A stretch of 64,000 bases of DNA from Phallusia mammillata (lineage: Eukaryota; Chordata; Ascidiacea; Phlebobranchia; Ascidiidae): NCBI GenBank assembly GCA_003260075.1, contig QLIY01000089.1, positions 90,670 through 154,669 of the forward strand, read 5' to 3'. Made by a program: the position numbers and the translations under genes. Below the pieces are notes generated by a model. That model had not been told where the DNA came from. It was given only the letters and a program-made list of their open reading frames with translations, and ran no database searches. Below are positions 1 through 13,500 of the stretch, piece by piece. How positions within the stretch are numbered: the first letter of the stretch is position 1; the number at the start of each line of letters is the position of its first letter.

Positions 1-2211
1 AAAGCTTTATGCCGCTGTATACAGAAAGCGGTCTTTCGTCTTTGTCACCGACTTAAATGGGCAAGTACACATGGATAAGTGGACAAGGGGGTGAAAAAGA
101 ATGGGCGAGTTAACGAAATTCGTGGTCAGTATTGGTCGGGTGCCACTCGCAAGATGAGGTAGAGACGGGATGCGGTGCACCGGCCACATACTGCTCAAAA
201 CACTGTTAATGAAGGGACTGTGCATTTTGATTTTTCTTGAGGTAAATAACATGGGACGTGCCACCACTCTACTGTATGACCTGGCCACTTTGCAACAGCG
301 TCTTGTTCACACTATTAAGAGTGCGCGAGTTCAATGAACTGTTGATCACGACAGCGAAGAGGGCTTGTGTCCCCGGAAAAACGTGTTGGCTTGATCGGCC
401 AAATTCGCTAAATTCTACGTGCCTTTTCAATGGTAGAATCCTAGGTTAACGGCAGGAAGTGTTTCTGCCTTTGACGTCACTATGTAATATTGACAAGAAT
501 TTTTGATTTGTCATTTCTTCATTATGTCCATAGTAGGCCGGTCGCAATTGGATTATTTATTGTCAATTTTTCGACTTATTTTCGAAACATTTATGACTGA
601 AAGACTTATTTCCGTGTTGTATGCGCAAGAGAGTTGGGATTTCAATTTAGGCATATGCCATGATTTAATAACCAGAATGCACAATAACTGGATTGTTTAT
701 AGGTGGATGTGCTCTTTTTAAACAGGAATGTAAAAGATGAACACTTAGTAATACTAAAACTATTAATTCGCACGGCCTGTACGAACCGACATTTAGACCG
801 TATCACTAAAACCTCCTAATATCAAAATCAATTTGAACGAAGGTTGAACCTTTGTTTGAGGTATTTGGTAGTCTATAGTGCGGTTAAGTCATTTCGGGGA
901 GACGCGTCTTCTAACAAGGACGTCTATGGCTGTTGTGGCACATCAACACGCAGGTTCCATGTGGTGGGGGCAATACACGCAATCCCATTGTTTTGCAAAG
1001 GACAGTCGCCCGCAGGCCACAACCAAGCCCTTAGCAAGTCGGTCACGTGGCGGTGAAGCGCAGCAGTTGGCAAAACCGATACTGGACGAAATGGATCCAG
1101 GATCACGACACACTGGAGTTGGGCTGCACTTCAGCAACAAGAGGACGAATTTCTTTATTGTATTTCTTCTGCAAAGAAAAATGTACATGCCTTATCGCAT
1201 GAAACAAACGGTTCAGCTTATCGTTTAGGGTGCGAAATAATTACCGAACAAGTGACTGACCGTTGCTTAACCTCAAGGCCGGAATATAATGGCATAGTTA
1301 AACGCGGTAACTGCAAAGCTTTTAAAATAGAATTGTGACGCGATTTGGCTGTTTGACCGAAATGTTAACCCGCTCGCGCTGCAGTTAAAAGACAGAAGAT
1401 GGGGTAACCTCACGACAATTGTCTGCACGATCTCAATATCACATCACCTAGTTTGATACTTTAATTAAAACCAAGTATAGGTATAACAAACCTTTTTAAA
1501 AGGTATAACAATTATTCATGTTAAAAGTAGCGCAACGAAATTTAACAAAATTAAACTATTCGCAATCATACACACAATTTGCATTTCCTCTTTGCACCCA
1601 TTTAACACTCTGCAAGAACAGTAAGTCAGGCCTTGTGCTACGATTACAGCCGCGGAAAGGACGCGACATTTTGAGGCTGGTTGCATGGAGTCACAGAGTC
1701 ACGGTTAACATTTCGCTTTTCACGCCTACGACTCTGGTTCTTCTTAAACACCGCACAGCTTAACACAACCAACACGTCAATCAGTTGCTTTCGGTGGAAA
1801 CGCTGCCGGTTGGCTATAACGCTGTTGGAATTTCCTGACCTACTGCAACCAGGCCAGGTATATTGGCATCTCCTTACACGTCACAGATTCGTGTTTAAAG
1901 GCCCGGGTGTACGCCATTGATTGATTTTGCACGCATGGCGGAAGGAGGTGGGTATTCTTGTACCTATCCTTTATGTGATGGAGTAATAGATAAGAAAGGG
2001 CGTTTTTTAACTTTATGCTGATAGGAGGTTATTTAATGTCGATGTTTTATGGGTAGCGGAAAATAAAGCAAACCTAAATACGCGTTTGGCAGGAACTGTT
2101 GGTAAAACAACGGGTTTTAGTTTCTGACCACAATAATTCCGTTTCAAGCCTATTGCGTTCCAAGCGTAGTAGGATTATGTGACAAATATGTTATGGATGA
2201 GATATACTTAC
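1..2211. other. Left flank, no gene recognised
   Basis: I see no convincing exon here on either strand. The open frames are short, lack good splice borders and resemble no family I know. The terminal exon of the nuclear receptor, which should carry ligand-domain helix 12, ought to lie here or beyond the left edge. I scanned the minus strand for the usual PLxxE-type activation motif and found no acceptable candidate. Confidence 0.5.
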
Positions 2212-5200
2212 ATGAACTTCGGCGAAGGCATGGGTGCAAAGTGCATTCAGCGTGCGCAGTTTGGGCAAAAAAGCCATCATGCAAGCAAATCGGTTCCTGG
2301 TTTTGTACAAGTTTTCAGTGTAAGCTTGCAGTGCGAGGGCGATGACTTCTTGTTGAGCCTCCACCATGTGGGTGTTTTTCACTTCGGCCCGATCTACAAG
2401 GAGAATTCACAACAATTAAGCCTACACCATGTTTGCTGTTATGAGCAGGTCAAAAAGTCAAATCTTTAAGCGCCAAACTGTGCGCTTAAGCTTTGAATTT
2501 GAAACAGAGACTAGAGTCTCGGAATTATATGACGTCACTGATGTATGACGTAAAAAATCAAATGTTATGATGATCAGTTTTTGAAACTAAAGTATTTTCG
2601 TATTTGGCGAGTCACGTTTGTATGACGAGACTCGTCATTTACAGGAAAAAGTTGGAAGATTCTTGCGCCAAACCTTCGACTTGTTTGAACTTTTGCTGAT
2701 AATTAATCAATTTTGAGTGAATTTGGGCGACAATCACTTTTAGCATTTGGCAGAGCACCACGCACTAAACACAAGCACTGGCTCAATCCATTCAATTCTT
2801 ACGTTTACTTACAGTAAATGCATGACACATTCACTAATAAAAAAAACGTCAAAAATATTTATTATTCTATTTCAGTTATTTTGGTCATTTTTTAAAGTTC
2901 AAAAAGGGACATTATAAAGCAAATGCTTTTTAAAACACAACATTATTGGACAAAAATCAGTTAGCAAATGTTCACTAAACACAGTATGAAACTGACCTGC
3001 AGAAAACAGGGATAAAGCAGAAAGTGATGCCATTTCCATATCATTAAGATTAAGGATGCTCAGGTCCTCATGAAATTTAAGGTATGCATCTGTGTAATCT
3101 TCAGACATCCCACCTAAACCAACACCGCAAATTTGTACCATGGAAAACACTTAAAGATTGTGTGTGCTTACTTACTAATATTGGAGTAACATTTTTGAAT
3201 GTACAGAAAATGCAATTAATGCATGATGTACCAGAAAAGACTACTGGGAAAATTTCTTGCAAATGTGATTTGAAACTTACCCTGTAAAAATGATTCTCTG
3301 GTGTATATAATATCTGGCCCAAGGGTTAGTGCTTTTCTGCTTGAATCATATGTGTAGTTCGCTTTAATGAAAAGTATCTCAGTGCATCCAGACTTAAGCA
3401 AAGCAATTTGATCCTTTAAATCGAGATCCCTGCAAACAAAATCAATACTTTGTCAAAAGCCAGGAATGTAGTTAGGTTGGAACTGTGTCAGTCAGATGAA
3501 GTGTTGCATATTTAATGTGGCTGGTCAATTGATAAACAACTTTTTTAACACAGTAGACATGGAATTTGCAATGTAACTTATTACCGTTTTTACATGTTTT
3601 TTAAATTAAACAAATACAGAAAATTTTCAAGCAATAAAGATTTGACTGATCCTGAGAAATCTTTGCACATGAAAACTTGAAAATGATAATTCTATAATTC
3701 TATTATCCTACATCTATACCAGGGGTCGGCAACCTTTTAGGTGACGCGTGCCAATTTACTAGTTGTTTCCTTGTGTTAATGACCTCCTGTGCCAATGTTT
3801 TTCTAAATAATAGTGGTTCATGCCAGCAGATATCAATAATAAAGAGAAAGCAGAGTGTTTTGTGCATGTAAGGCTGAATTTTAAGACAATGACATGACAA
3901 AAAACTGAAAACAAGCAGTGTAACAGGTTAAATTGTTACTTCAATATAAACACGCAAACCGTTTGGCGTGCCATGAAAAACCACTTTGCATGCCAACTTT
4001 AGTGCCAGGGGTTGCCGACCCCTGATCTATACGAAAGCCTAAATTTAAATGCCTTAGGTGTAAAAAAATAAAGACAAACAATGCATTTTTCTTGCTTTAA
4101 AAAAAAATGGAAATATTTTTTTTCCAAAATTGAACATAAATGAAACTAAATACATATTAATTAAACAGCGAGATAAAAAACCTACATGAATGTTGGAATT
4201 TTCTTGCAGAATTTAATGACTTCCTTGATACTGAACTCCATGATGTCAGTGAAATGCAAAACATGTGCTTCGCTGATCATGTTGCTTGGTGTTCTGTCAG
4301 TAATTTCCTTTGAAATGCGCTTGATCCTGTACAGAAAAGGCAACACTTGTCAGTTTGAGTGCAACATGTCATGCCAATCACCAAACAACAACATACAAGT
4401 CAAGAAAAGTTGAACTGTTACTTGATCCAACTGAGGAGCCAGGCGAATCAGGAACTTGCTTGAGAGCGTCTTGTTGAATTTCCTGGGCACCCTGAAATGC
4501 ACAACAAAATGTTGTAACATCTGCATGAATAAAGAAACAAAGAGTGCATGTGTGATGATTCAATTTATGCACTGAACTGACATGTGTTAGGTGACCTTTA
4601 ACTGAGTAGTATTATATTCACCTTACAAACAATGCTAATATTGAAACCATATTCAAGTGAATCACTATGGTCAATGGTCATCATAAATCAATGAGCAACA
4701 CTAATGTCACTACTTGCATCACAAATACAATAACACCAAACCATTATAATGACCACCGCAGATAAGCCCTGGTTTTTAATATGCTTAGCCTGCCACAATA
4801 TCAAACTACCATGGCTTGTTTCAGAGCAGTTCTCATTAATAATGGATTGCATTTATGCAATGGCCAGTCACTTTCTTAATGAAAATAAAAATTTCATATG
4901 ACCACATAACATTTCTGACCTACCCGAAGGGTTTTTTGATCAGGGGCATTGTTGCTCTGTATAAAAGCAATGCAAATTGTATCCAAAAGTTGACGTTGAT
5001 CATCAGTAAATGGTGTTGGCATCCATAACTGTGCCGTCCTTTTTATCCTATTGGTCAGGACAAGAGTCTTTTTAAGCTGAATCTGATCTTGGGACATTAT
5101 ACCTGTTCAGCAAGTAAAGAAGTTTTAAAACCAGATCATTAAATATTGCTCAGTAAACAATCTTACATTCTTTTTTCATCCCAATTTCAATGCACTTTCT

Positions 5201-7039
5201 CAACCGACATGCTTGGCACTGCCTTCGGTTATTTTTGTTAATGTTACACTGGTTGTTGTAGGAACAAGTAAAGTTCCTGGAATTCTTCATGCTTCTCCTG
5301 TAATTATAAACGATTCTTGTGTGACAAACCAACATTAGCAGTTATCCTGAATTTGTCAAAGTTGTAAATACAAAGAAGGACTGGGGAACTGTTTTGTTGA
5401 TAATATTGATATTGATACCTATTTCGTTCACAACATGGTTGGCGAGCCATATAACTCATTATGTCAAAATTATTTTCGAATTTCGATGATTTGCTTAGGG
5501 TTGAATTGAGTTTACACATGAAAAATTAAAAAAATTTTTACACATGAAAAATTACAAAGATTTTGGAATCAAAAGGCTTACCGAAAAAAGCCCTTGCAGC
5601 CTTCACAGGTAAGTGCATTAAAGTGATAACCAGTAGCTTTGTCGTTGCACACACCACACACTTTCCAAGAATCATCATCGTCATCATCATCCATAAATTG
5701 CATGTGCCGTGCAGGTGTCTTGGTGTTGGAAAAAGAGTTTCCACCACGCATTGCAATACTGCAAACCAACAAATTATTCATATTTGTTTAGCAGCATTTG
5801 TGGTCCTGAATACACACTCAAAGCCAATGCTAACACCTTGCTTAAACATGCATAACTTGTCATTGTGGTTTCTATCAATTTAGTTTAAATTTACTTGAAA
5901 AGAATTTACCTTGCTGTATGAGGAGGTGATTTTGTCACAGAAGTCTGCATGGGAATATTGTCTTGATAATTGCCAGCATGTGCTAAAATTGCAATGGTTT
6001 ATTGAATACCTCTTTTGTAGACAGGTAACAACTATTATGATTAAATGATATTAACTTTGGTCCATTAAAGTGTTGATTAAACTATTGAAAACCTTCTTGA
6101 ACTATTAACAAGTCAATAAAAACAAAAATAAATAAGTTTTATTATTTTTCACCTTCAAATGCACTAATTTGGTTGTTGGCAAGGTGAGCTCTGTCTAAAC
6201 GTTCATCAGAGCTTGACAGTTTGTGGTTGTAGGATGGAGAGTTCAAAAGACTGACAAGTAGAAAACCATGTTAGATAAGTTTATGAATACTCTGTATTGC
6301 AGTTTATACTTTAAGAATTGCATTTTACACACTTTATCAGCTGCTATGTATATAGTATTTGCACTTAACCAACCTTCCTTCACAGCATGAAGCAGATATT
6401 GATTTGGATACGGAATTTCGTAAGAGTGCACTGTCCGCAAACTCCAAAACATTTGCTGTTAAACAATTAGAAGAAATGCCCATTAATCCACATGTTTAAT
6501 GTAACAAAATGTAGGATTTATTTTTTCTAAACTTGTAGACAAACTGCATAAGATATTGCCATTACAACATCAAATATTACAAATTTAATCTAATAACCTG
6601 GAGTAGTTGGGGAGGTTTGAAGGTTAAGGCTGAATGCTGTGATAGGCACACCTCCACGTGAATTAGGTGTAAATTTCCGACCATCTGAAATGCAACAAAT
6701 TTAGTCTTGATTATCAAATGAGAAAAACAAGTTAACACTATATAGGAAGGCAGACTCATACAGGCACTGTGTTTACACCAACAGAAATTCACCTTCGTAT
6801 GAACCTATCTGGCTATTGATCACGTGGGCAGTGTCTAGTCGTTCATCGGAATCAGCCAATTTGTGTTTATAGGAAGATGAACTGAGAAGGTTGCTGCCTG
6901 GGACAAAACGGTAAGCCATGACACAGGAAAGCGCGTTGTTCGGCGGCGGGGACTCGGAGTCGGTTGCTGGGTGTTGACTATGCTGAAACAAGCTGGAGTG
7001 CGATTCCACGTTCAGCGCAGAACCAACAGTCATCATCAT
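2212..7039 (-). CDS. VDR/PXR-like nuclear receptor (NR1I type), 3' exon missing
   Basis: Ligand-regulated transcription factor of the vitamin D/pregnane X receptor class, expected in the nucleus and normally pairing with RXR. Exons in coding order: 6793-7039, 6598-6684, 6374-6455, 6153-6250, 5910-5982, 5582-5758, 5167-5297, 4924-5102, 4422-4491, 4186-4326, 3281-3429, 2997-3113, 2212-2393. The first zinc finger reads [15 protein letters not shown] with P-box CEGCKG. The second reads [18 protein letters not shown], very close to VDR. Ligand-domain signatures include [20 protein letters not shown] and [12 protein letters not shown]. The start is the first Met of an MMMTVG run. The amino-terminal region is long (about 260 residues before the finger) and contains two related exons plus an Asp run. 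The last exon found ends at a perfect donor (GTAAGTATA) after FAEVH, so helix 12 is not included. The junction 4422/4326 is off by one base: either a different splice site or a sequence error. Family call is firm; VDR-versus-PXR orthology cannot be settled here. Confidence 0.9.
3720..4024. mobile_element. hAT-type MITE in receptor intron
   Basis: A 305-bp element with terminal inverted repeats CAGGGGTCGGCAACC and its complement. It is flanked by an exact 8-bp target duplication, ATCTATAC, at 3712-3719 and 4025-4032. The CAGGG ends and 8-bp duplication are the hAT hallmark. No transposase is visible, so it is non-autonomous. Confidence 0.92.
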
Positions 7040-10000
7040 TGTCCGAATTGCAACGTGGTTTCAACGCCGATCAGTAGCCGTTGCCACAAGTCAGACATTT
7101 ATCACATTAACCTAGGACGCATCAATATTACAGAGGCACTGCGAGTAAAAAAAAGCAATGCTCGTTACAAGATTTCTTCATGCATACGATTTTCCGATTT
7201 TCCAAATCACTGTTGCCTGACAATGGGACGAGAAAACATTAAGCCACATGATATTGCTAAATTGCGTGCATCTCGTCGTGATCAACACGATCACAGTACG
7301 AACAGATGGCCTCAGGCGCACATAACTGTGTTTCTGACCTATAAAACTGGGTCATGCGTTTAATAGGTGATGCCTAAAGCGCCGTCGTTCTATTCCAATT
7401 AGGCACAAACTGCTTAGCATTAGAGCTCAATAACTGTTGCGCACATACACTAAACTGCAACGTGCTTGGTAAGCTGACAAAAATCCAACAAAACCTAAAC
7501 CACAAATATTCGCTGTTAAATCCATGACCTACCTTTGCACAATGAAGCGCAAAGTTAAGAAACAGGCGCAGGTGGATGGAACACAAACGTACCAACATGT
7601 ATTTTATGACATGCGAGAATCAAGGCCGTGAAATGCGAGCACGAGGAGTGCCGGCGGCGTTTTATCAGGGCTTGTGCCATGCGTTTGGGGAAGCATGCAT
7701 CAAATTACAATGGGATTCAGCTGGGAGGATTGCAAAATACCCTAATAATACGATTTGCAAATGTTATGTCAATTACACGAACAACATCAATGAAATGCAG
7801 CAGCAGCACCGTTCAACAAACGGTACATGACCATCTGTATCTTACAAGTACGTGCACAACATAACATACTTTGCTGTTTAACTATGCACACACACACACA
7901 CATGTTGTTGTACAACAGATCAGTTTCATACCTTTTGATCCAACAAATACCAATGTCTGGCAGTCTAGAAATAAACCTCAACTGGAAAACCTAAACCCAC
8001 ATAGTCGCCCTTCTGTTCAAAGGCATTTCTGAAGACGACCAAATAAAACAATGTCTTGCGTAAAAATAGCAGACGGTCAGACAAACGAAGCATTGCTTCG
8101 ATCGTGCTTAACTGCCCAAGCGTCACAACGAGGCTGTCTATAATAAGATTACACACCGCCGAATTTCTGCATCTGCCATGGGCTTTCGATGCTTGCCAGA
8201 AATTCGTTTCTCTAACCACGGCGACGCGCTCAGTAATTGTTCTCACACACAACTAAATACATAAACACAGCCGATTAAATACCAGAAAAACAAATGCAAC
8301 ATTACGCTTTTAAGACACCAGAACTAGATGTACGAACATTCATCACTGTCAAAATGACATTAATTAACTGACATTTATGGCACGGTTTTTCGTGACATTG
8401 TCAGCAGCGCGTCGCGTCTATGCCACACATGCTCTGACACAGTAAATGAATGGTACGTGCCTGAACTCTGAGACGCTATTTTACAAATGGTTTCAGCAGC
8501 GCTCTTCCGGTTGACGCAGTTAGGTGGTTTCGCTCATCAGGTGACATCACGCCTGACCATACAACTATGAAGGCAACGTGCTGTGACGTACATCAAGCTT
8601 TTAAGATGGGTTACATCAATAATAGCAGTGACGGCACAGTGCGCAATCACGGCGCTGTCCTTTGTCTTGGCATGTGGGCAGCTTCCGAGCAAAGTACAAC
8701 CGCGTACTGCAGCAAGTAGCAATGCTATTGTTTTAAAGCGAATTTATTGTGGTTATATACCACTTGGCTTTCTTCCTTTCGGATACCGGCTTTCCTGAAA
8801 GCAAGTTATTGTACATATTTGAACCAAACTCCTCCGGAGACGTGTGGATGGTTTAACATCCACAAAAGTTTTGTTGTGGTGTCTGGATATCCGAGTAAAC
8901 TTATTTATCTTTACTTTGCTTGCAAGTTTGGTTCAGCGGAGTTTGACGGGCGGATATACTTCGTCTTTTCGCCGATGACAATAAAACATGCGTATTCTAG
9001 GACATTTAGTGCCGGCGTACCAGTAGGTTATGTAAGGTTATGGCGGTGAATTCTTACTCATATTCCGCAGATAGATACGCACGTGACGTGACCAAACACA
9101 ACAGAAGCCAATGCAGGTCGAGGGCAGCATCTCGGGGAAGCGTCACGGAAATACACGAAGGGTCTGACGAAGTTGTCTGTTACCCCACCAAAAATACGTT
9201 TCGTTACAGCGCTGGTTTACAAAATTGTAACTTGCGTTTTGCCTTAAAGACCACTCGGTTGACAACAGCGGCGTACACCAAACCTTCGGCGTTATCAGTG
9301 TCGTAAAATTAACACGAAATGTGTCTCGGCCGGTAGTTGCTGGATTAAAAGGCTGGTCGCACAAAGGACATTGGTCGATTTTGGATAAATACGTCTACAT
9401 TTGTTAGCTGAGCAAAAAATCGTGAGGCAACTGACGTCACTGCCTGGTGGGACAAACACCACACTTGCGGTCTTTCATTGACAGCAGTAAGCTATGTTCT
9501 TCTAACTATCTATAACAAATTAGACAATGAATTAAAACAGTAATGGTATCAAGGAGAAATAAATCAATTATGTTCTTAATAAAAACGCTAAATTTACATA
9601 ATACCAAACTAAATGTTACAATTTATGATCTCCAGATAGGCATCTTTCATGGTAAAATTCCAATATCAAATCTACATAAAACAACTAGTAAATTACAAAA
9701 AAATGTACACTGTTCAACAATCAAACAACAACATAAGATATGTTACAAAAGTATCACAATAATTTTGTTTCGTTTTTACCATTGACCATAATGTAACCAC
9801 CTACACAGGCATATTGATAATTGTATTTCAACAATTGTGTGGAAAAATTATTTGCCACCTTATTTGCATCCCATATTTCATTACCAAATGATGATAAAGA
9901 TAAACCAGTTTTTTTGAGACAAAATAGTAGTTACAAACTTACAACAACCATTCATTAACTAGCAAACTTAAATTTAGTTTTCGAGGATCAAAATTAAAAA

Positions 10001-10326
10001 CAAACTCTATTCAAAACCACCTTGAAAAATGCCATTTCAAACACATAACAAGTTTTCAACACTTTACTTCGATGCCAACAGTAGCAGAGAATCCTACAAC
10101 TCATAAAATGGTGAATTGTTTCTATCTGGAACATTGAAAAAAGAAAAAGGGTTAAAACTTCCAAGTCATCTTGGTCACAAGAAAAACAATAAATAAACAC
10201 CAAATTTTATGAGCTGATCTTACGGATAACACTTTCATTATTTATTTAAACAAACTCATACTTGCAAACTTTGCATTGAGTACAACAAGATTGAATTAAT
10301 AGATATCAACAATGCTGTTAGAGTTA

Positions 10327-10443
10327 AATATATATACAATATATATATATATATATATAGGCAAGGCCAGTAGCACCCGTTAATGGCGTGTAGCCAAGTT
10401 TTGTAGAATTTTGATATATATATATATATATACATGTATATAT
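10327..10443. repeat. (TA)n microsatellites
   Basis: Two alternating TA tracts, about 10330-10360 and 10414-10443, flank about 50 bp of unique sequence. Another short, TA-rich palindromic tract lies at 10713-10735. Confidence 0.85.
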
Positions 10444-11033
10444 CTTGAAAACCGAACAAAAAGGATAACTCAGTGAGTTTACTAAAATCTAAATCTAAAA
10501 TGATTCATTAGGCTGATATTTATTGTGTTTAAATATTACCAAACAAAAGAACATCTACTTAAAACTAGGAATTTAACCATTCATGTTGCATACACAAGTA
10601 AAAGTTAGTGTACATATGATTATGTTATAACTGGTATGAAAGATGGAAGCAAACATATACATTGACAAAGTTAACTGCAGTAAAGAGAAACTTTTGCACA
10701 AATGAGGTTTAATATGTATATATATACATATGTATAAATTTCTATGTTTAGTATTACAGCTTTATGTTATAGTTAAGAGTAAAACACAACAGACTCACAG
10801 GACAAATCACAGGAAAAACAAAACTGTCGCAGTTTATCATGTAAATGCTTGTAATGTATTAGCCATAAAATTGATACCTCCAATTCATTACTTATGATAG
10901 AATAGGTCTTGTTTCGCATTTTTAGTGCCATAAGTCTACTCATGAGTTGACAATGATGTGTACCCAAACTGACCTATAAAAACAAGCTGCAATAACATAC
11001 ATGTCAAGTTTTGGTCTGAAAACATCTTATACA

Positions 11034-11044
11034 CCCCCCCCCCC
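11034..11044. other. C run between duplicated flanks (probable assembly seam)
   Basis: Eleven C's are followed by a near-copy of sequence ending about 11000 and starting about 10847 (TTGTAATGTATTAGCCATAA and onward). The copies differ by single bases. This is the first of many such seams in the window. Confidence 0.75.
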
Positions 11045-12249
11045 TTGTAATGTATTAGCCATAAAATTGATACCTCCAATTCATTACTTATAATAGAATA
11101 GGTCTTGTTTCGCTTTACACAAAATAACTTGGTCTTTCATCCATTATGTAACTATTACTGAAACGTCTAAATGTACACATGGAACATTATTACTTTATTA
11201 CTACTTATAACATTATTACTACTATATAACAAGCGTACCTAAAATCTTTAGCAACGAAAACCACACACATCCACTGGACACCACCCAGATCTAAAACCAA
11301 AGCGAGCGTCATGAACTGATTTGCAAAACAGTTTTAGCTGGGATTGAAACTCTTCATCCGCAACAGTGGAGAGTTGTAAAGCTTAGAGTTAAACCAATTT
11401 TTGACAAATTCAGCTAATGTTTCAGATTACTTTTTATTTATTATTAATAAAATTTTAGTGAAGTGTTGTTTTTTTAAAGCAAATTCAGCAAAGTCTACAT
11501 TTACAATTGTACTGCAACGGTTAGTATACGTTGTTCGTAGTTCGCCTGGACTTGCTCTAATCTTGCGGAACGGTCAGCTGACCAATAAGATGTTTCGAAA
11601 ACTTGTGAACTGGCCGGTCAAATGGGTTCATATGCCGACGGAGCAAAGTGCGCTGCTGCTCCTCACTGTTGCTTGACTGACCAAGCGTCTAATGTTTGTT
11701 GTGTCCGGCCAATAAAAGGCAGAGTGCTCTGACTTTCCACCAGCATCCCATGACAGCAAGCGCTGGACAATCAAACATTCTAAAGATAGCTATAAATCAA
11801 CGCCGCGCTTACTTAAAATAGTTTATTTGTATGTTACTGGTGCAAAACGCTAAACTTTAACACGAAAGGTGAAACAAACAAACAAAGGTGCTACAGCAAG
11901 TGACTATAATGTTGCTGACAGTGGTTTTTATTACGAAGTTTGTCTATTTATATTAGGTCACAAATAATGTGGCGAACATCTACTGCAGTGGAACTTTTTA
12001 AATCTTTGTGACAACGGCCCCTTCGCAATTTTTTAAAGCATTCGATATCCAAGCATAAGTCTTTACATATGTAGGCTATGTGGTGTAAGGTAAATTTATG
12101 AAACTGAACAAACCTTAGCGAAACAACACCTGGAGTGTAAACACTTGATCGCAATGCTCCGATCTTTCCCGAAAAAAGAAACATTTTTTTCTATTCTATA
12201 TTTTTCAGTCATAAATATTTTTACATTGCGTTTTGTTCACTCTGTGCCG

Positions 12250-13500
12250 ATTGTGCTGAGTTGAGTTTATTTCGCTTGGTAAAAGAACACATGGCGACAC
12301 AATTGCACTGAACAATCACCAAACCGGAAATACCTGCGCAACGTTGGTATACATAAAATGGAGCGCAATAGACTGGACTACAACTGGTGGATCATGACTA
12401 AACGCGCTGTAGCTGCTTCGTAGCTTGGGTGTCCGGAAATTCTTTTTACGGGGGCAATTTTGACCCAAATCCTGATTTTTGACGAGTTTCATGCCGCCTT
12501 TGAATTTTACATGTCGCAAAATCACTACCCACTTCTATGACCGAGAAGGGAAATAGTTTACACTACACTGTCAAATTTAGGGATTTTATGTTTAAAAGTA
12601 ATACGATCTCCGATTCTATGCGTCAATCTAGAAGAAGTGCAAATCATACAAAACTACAAGTGTCTGCCATGTCAACATTGTAATATTGCTTCTCAACCAG
12701 ATTTTGAGCATGTCGTTCGGTCAGAAATGCCACATATAGCCTACTTCCAACTTAACATTTATTGTCGTTGGACTCCTAAATTTGTCCATTAAGCCACAAA
12801 GTTGGGATTAGGGTCTAAACTAGGCTACAACAATGAAACAACCTTATAGTCGTCGTCACTTTTGATAGGTTTTGGGTTGCTAATTAACATTAGTTTTATT
12901 TTATTTTTTAAGTCAATGTTTCTCTACCGGGAGTAAATTTAACGTGCATTCGGGGCTAAAAACAAGCAAAATCTTGTTTGCCAAATTGGATAATTAAGGA
13001 AACTATAGTAAAGTTCTACGCTCAATATCTGTCGAGGGCTAAAATTGATTTCAACTAATGCCAATAATAATCTTTGAACAGGCAATGGCCTATGTTTAAA
13101 TAACGTCTTGAAACTTGAAAACAAGCTTGAAACTATCCGGCAGGGTTTCTTTCGGTGGTTTCTTTTCCTGTCGAACCCCACCCTCTTTCCCTAACACGGG
13201 TGGTTAGATTCTAGGGCCCCCGCGACTGGTCCCACCATCGTTTCCCCCCCAGTCGTGTTATACTCATTTTGCGCCACACTCACTTTCTTGTGAGCACCCG
13301 ACATATAACGCCTTATAATACGGTGTAGCTGCAGCGCGTTGTACCACTTTCCACCAATTGTGCCCGACACTTTTTTGCGCTTCATAACGTTTTAACGTTG
13401 CGCAGCTATTTCCGGCTTGGTGATTGTTTTAGTGCAATTGTGTTGCTATGTTGTCTTTCACCAAGCGAAATAAACTCAACTCAACTCAACTCAACTCAAC
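12250..13500. repeat. Inverted pair of LINE-like 3' tails ending in (CTCAA)n
   Basis: The sequence at 12255-12345 is the reverse complement of 13400-13500, and weaker similarity extends about 80 bp further inward. The right copy ends AAGCGAAATAAACTCAACTC and then repeats CTCAA. A polyadenylation-like AATAAA just before a short tandem tail is typical of a non-LTR element 3' end. The two copies point outward. A minus frame at 13191-13385 lies inside, but I recognise no reverse transcriptase. A long-TIR DNA element is the alternative. Confidence 0.6.

Larger units (their letters stand above)
7040..12249. other. Gene-poor interval upstream of the receptor
   Basis: This stretch should contain the receptor promoter next to 7039, but I see no definite TATA box or core element. 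It holds a short (CA)n run at 7884-7902 and A+T-rich sequence with no supportable exon. Open frames here are short and unlike any family I know. A segment of about 60 bp is repeated either side of the C run at 11034-11044. Confidence 0.5.

Noticed and set aside
1800-1870. Minus-strand PGLVAVGQEIPTAL as the receptor helix 12
   Set aside because: Spacing does not fit LxxE, the upstream frame has stops, and no good acceptor is present.
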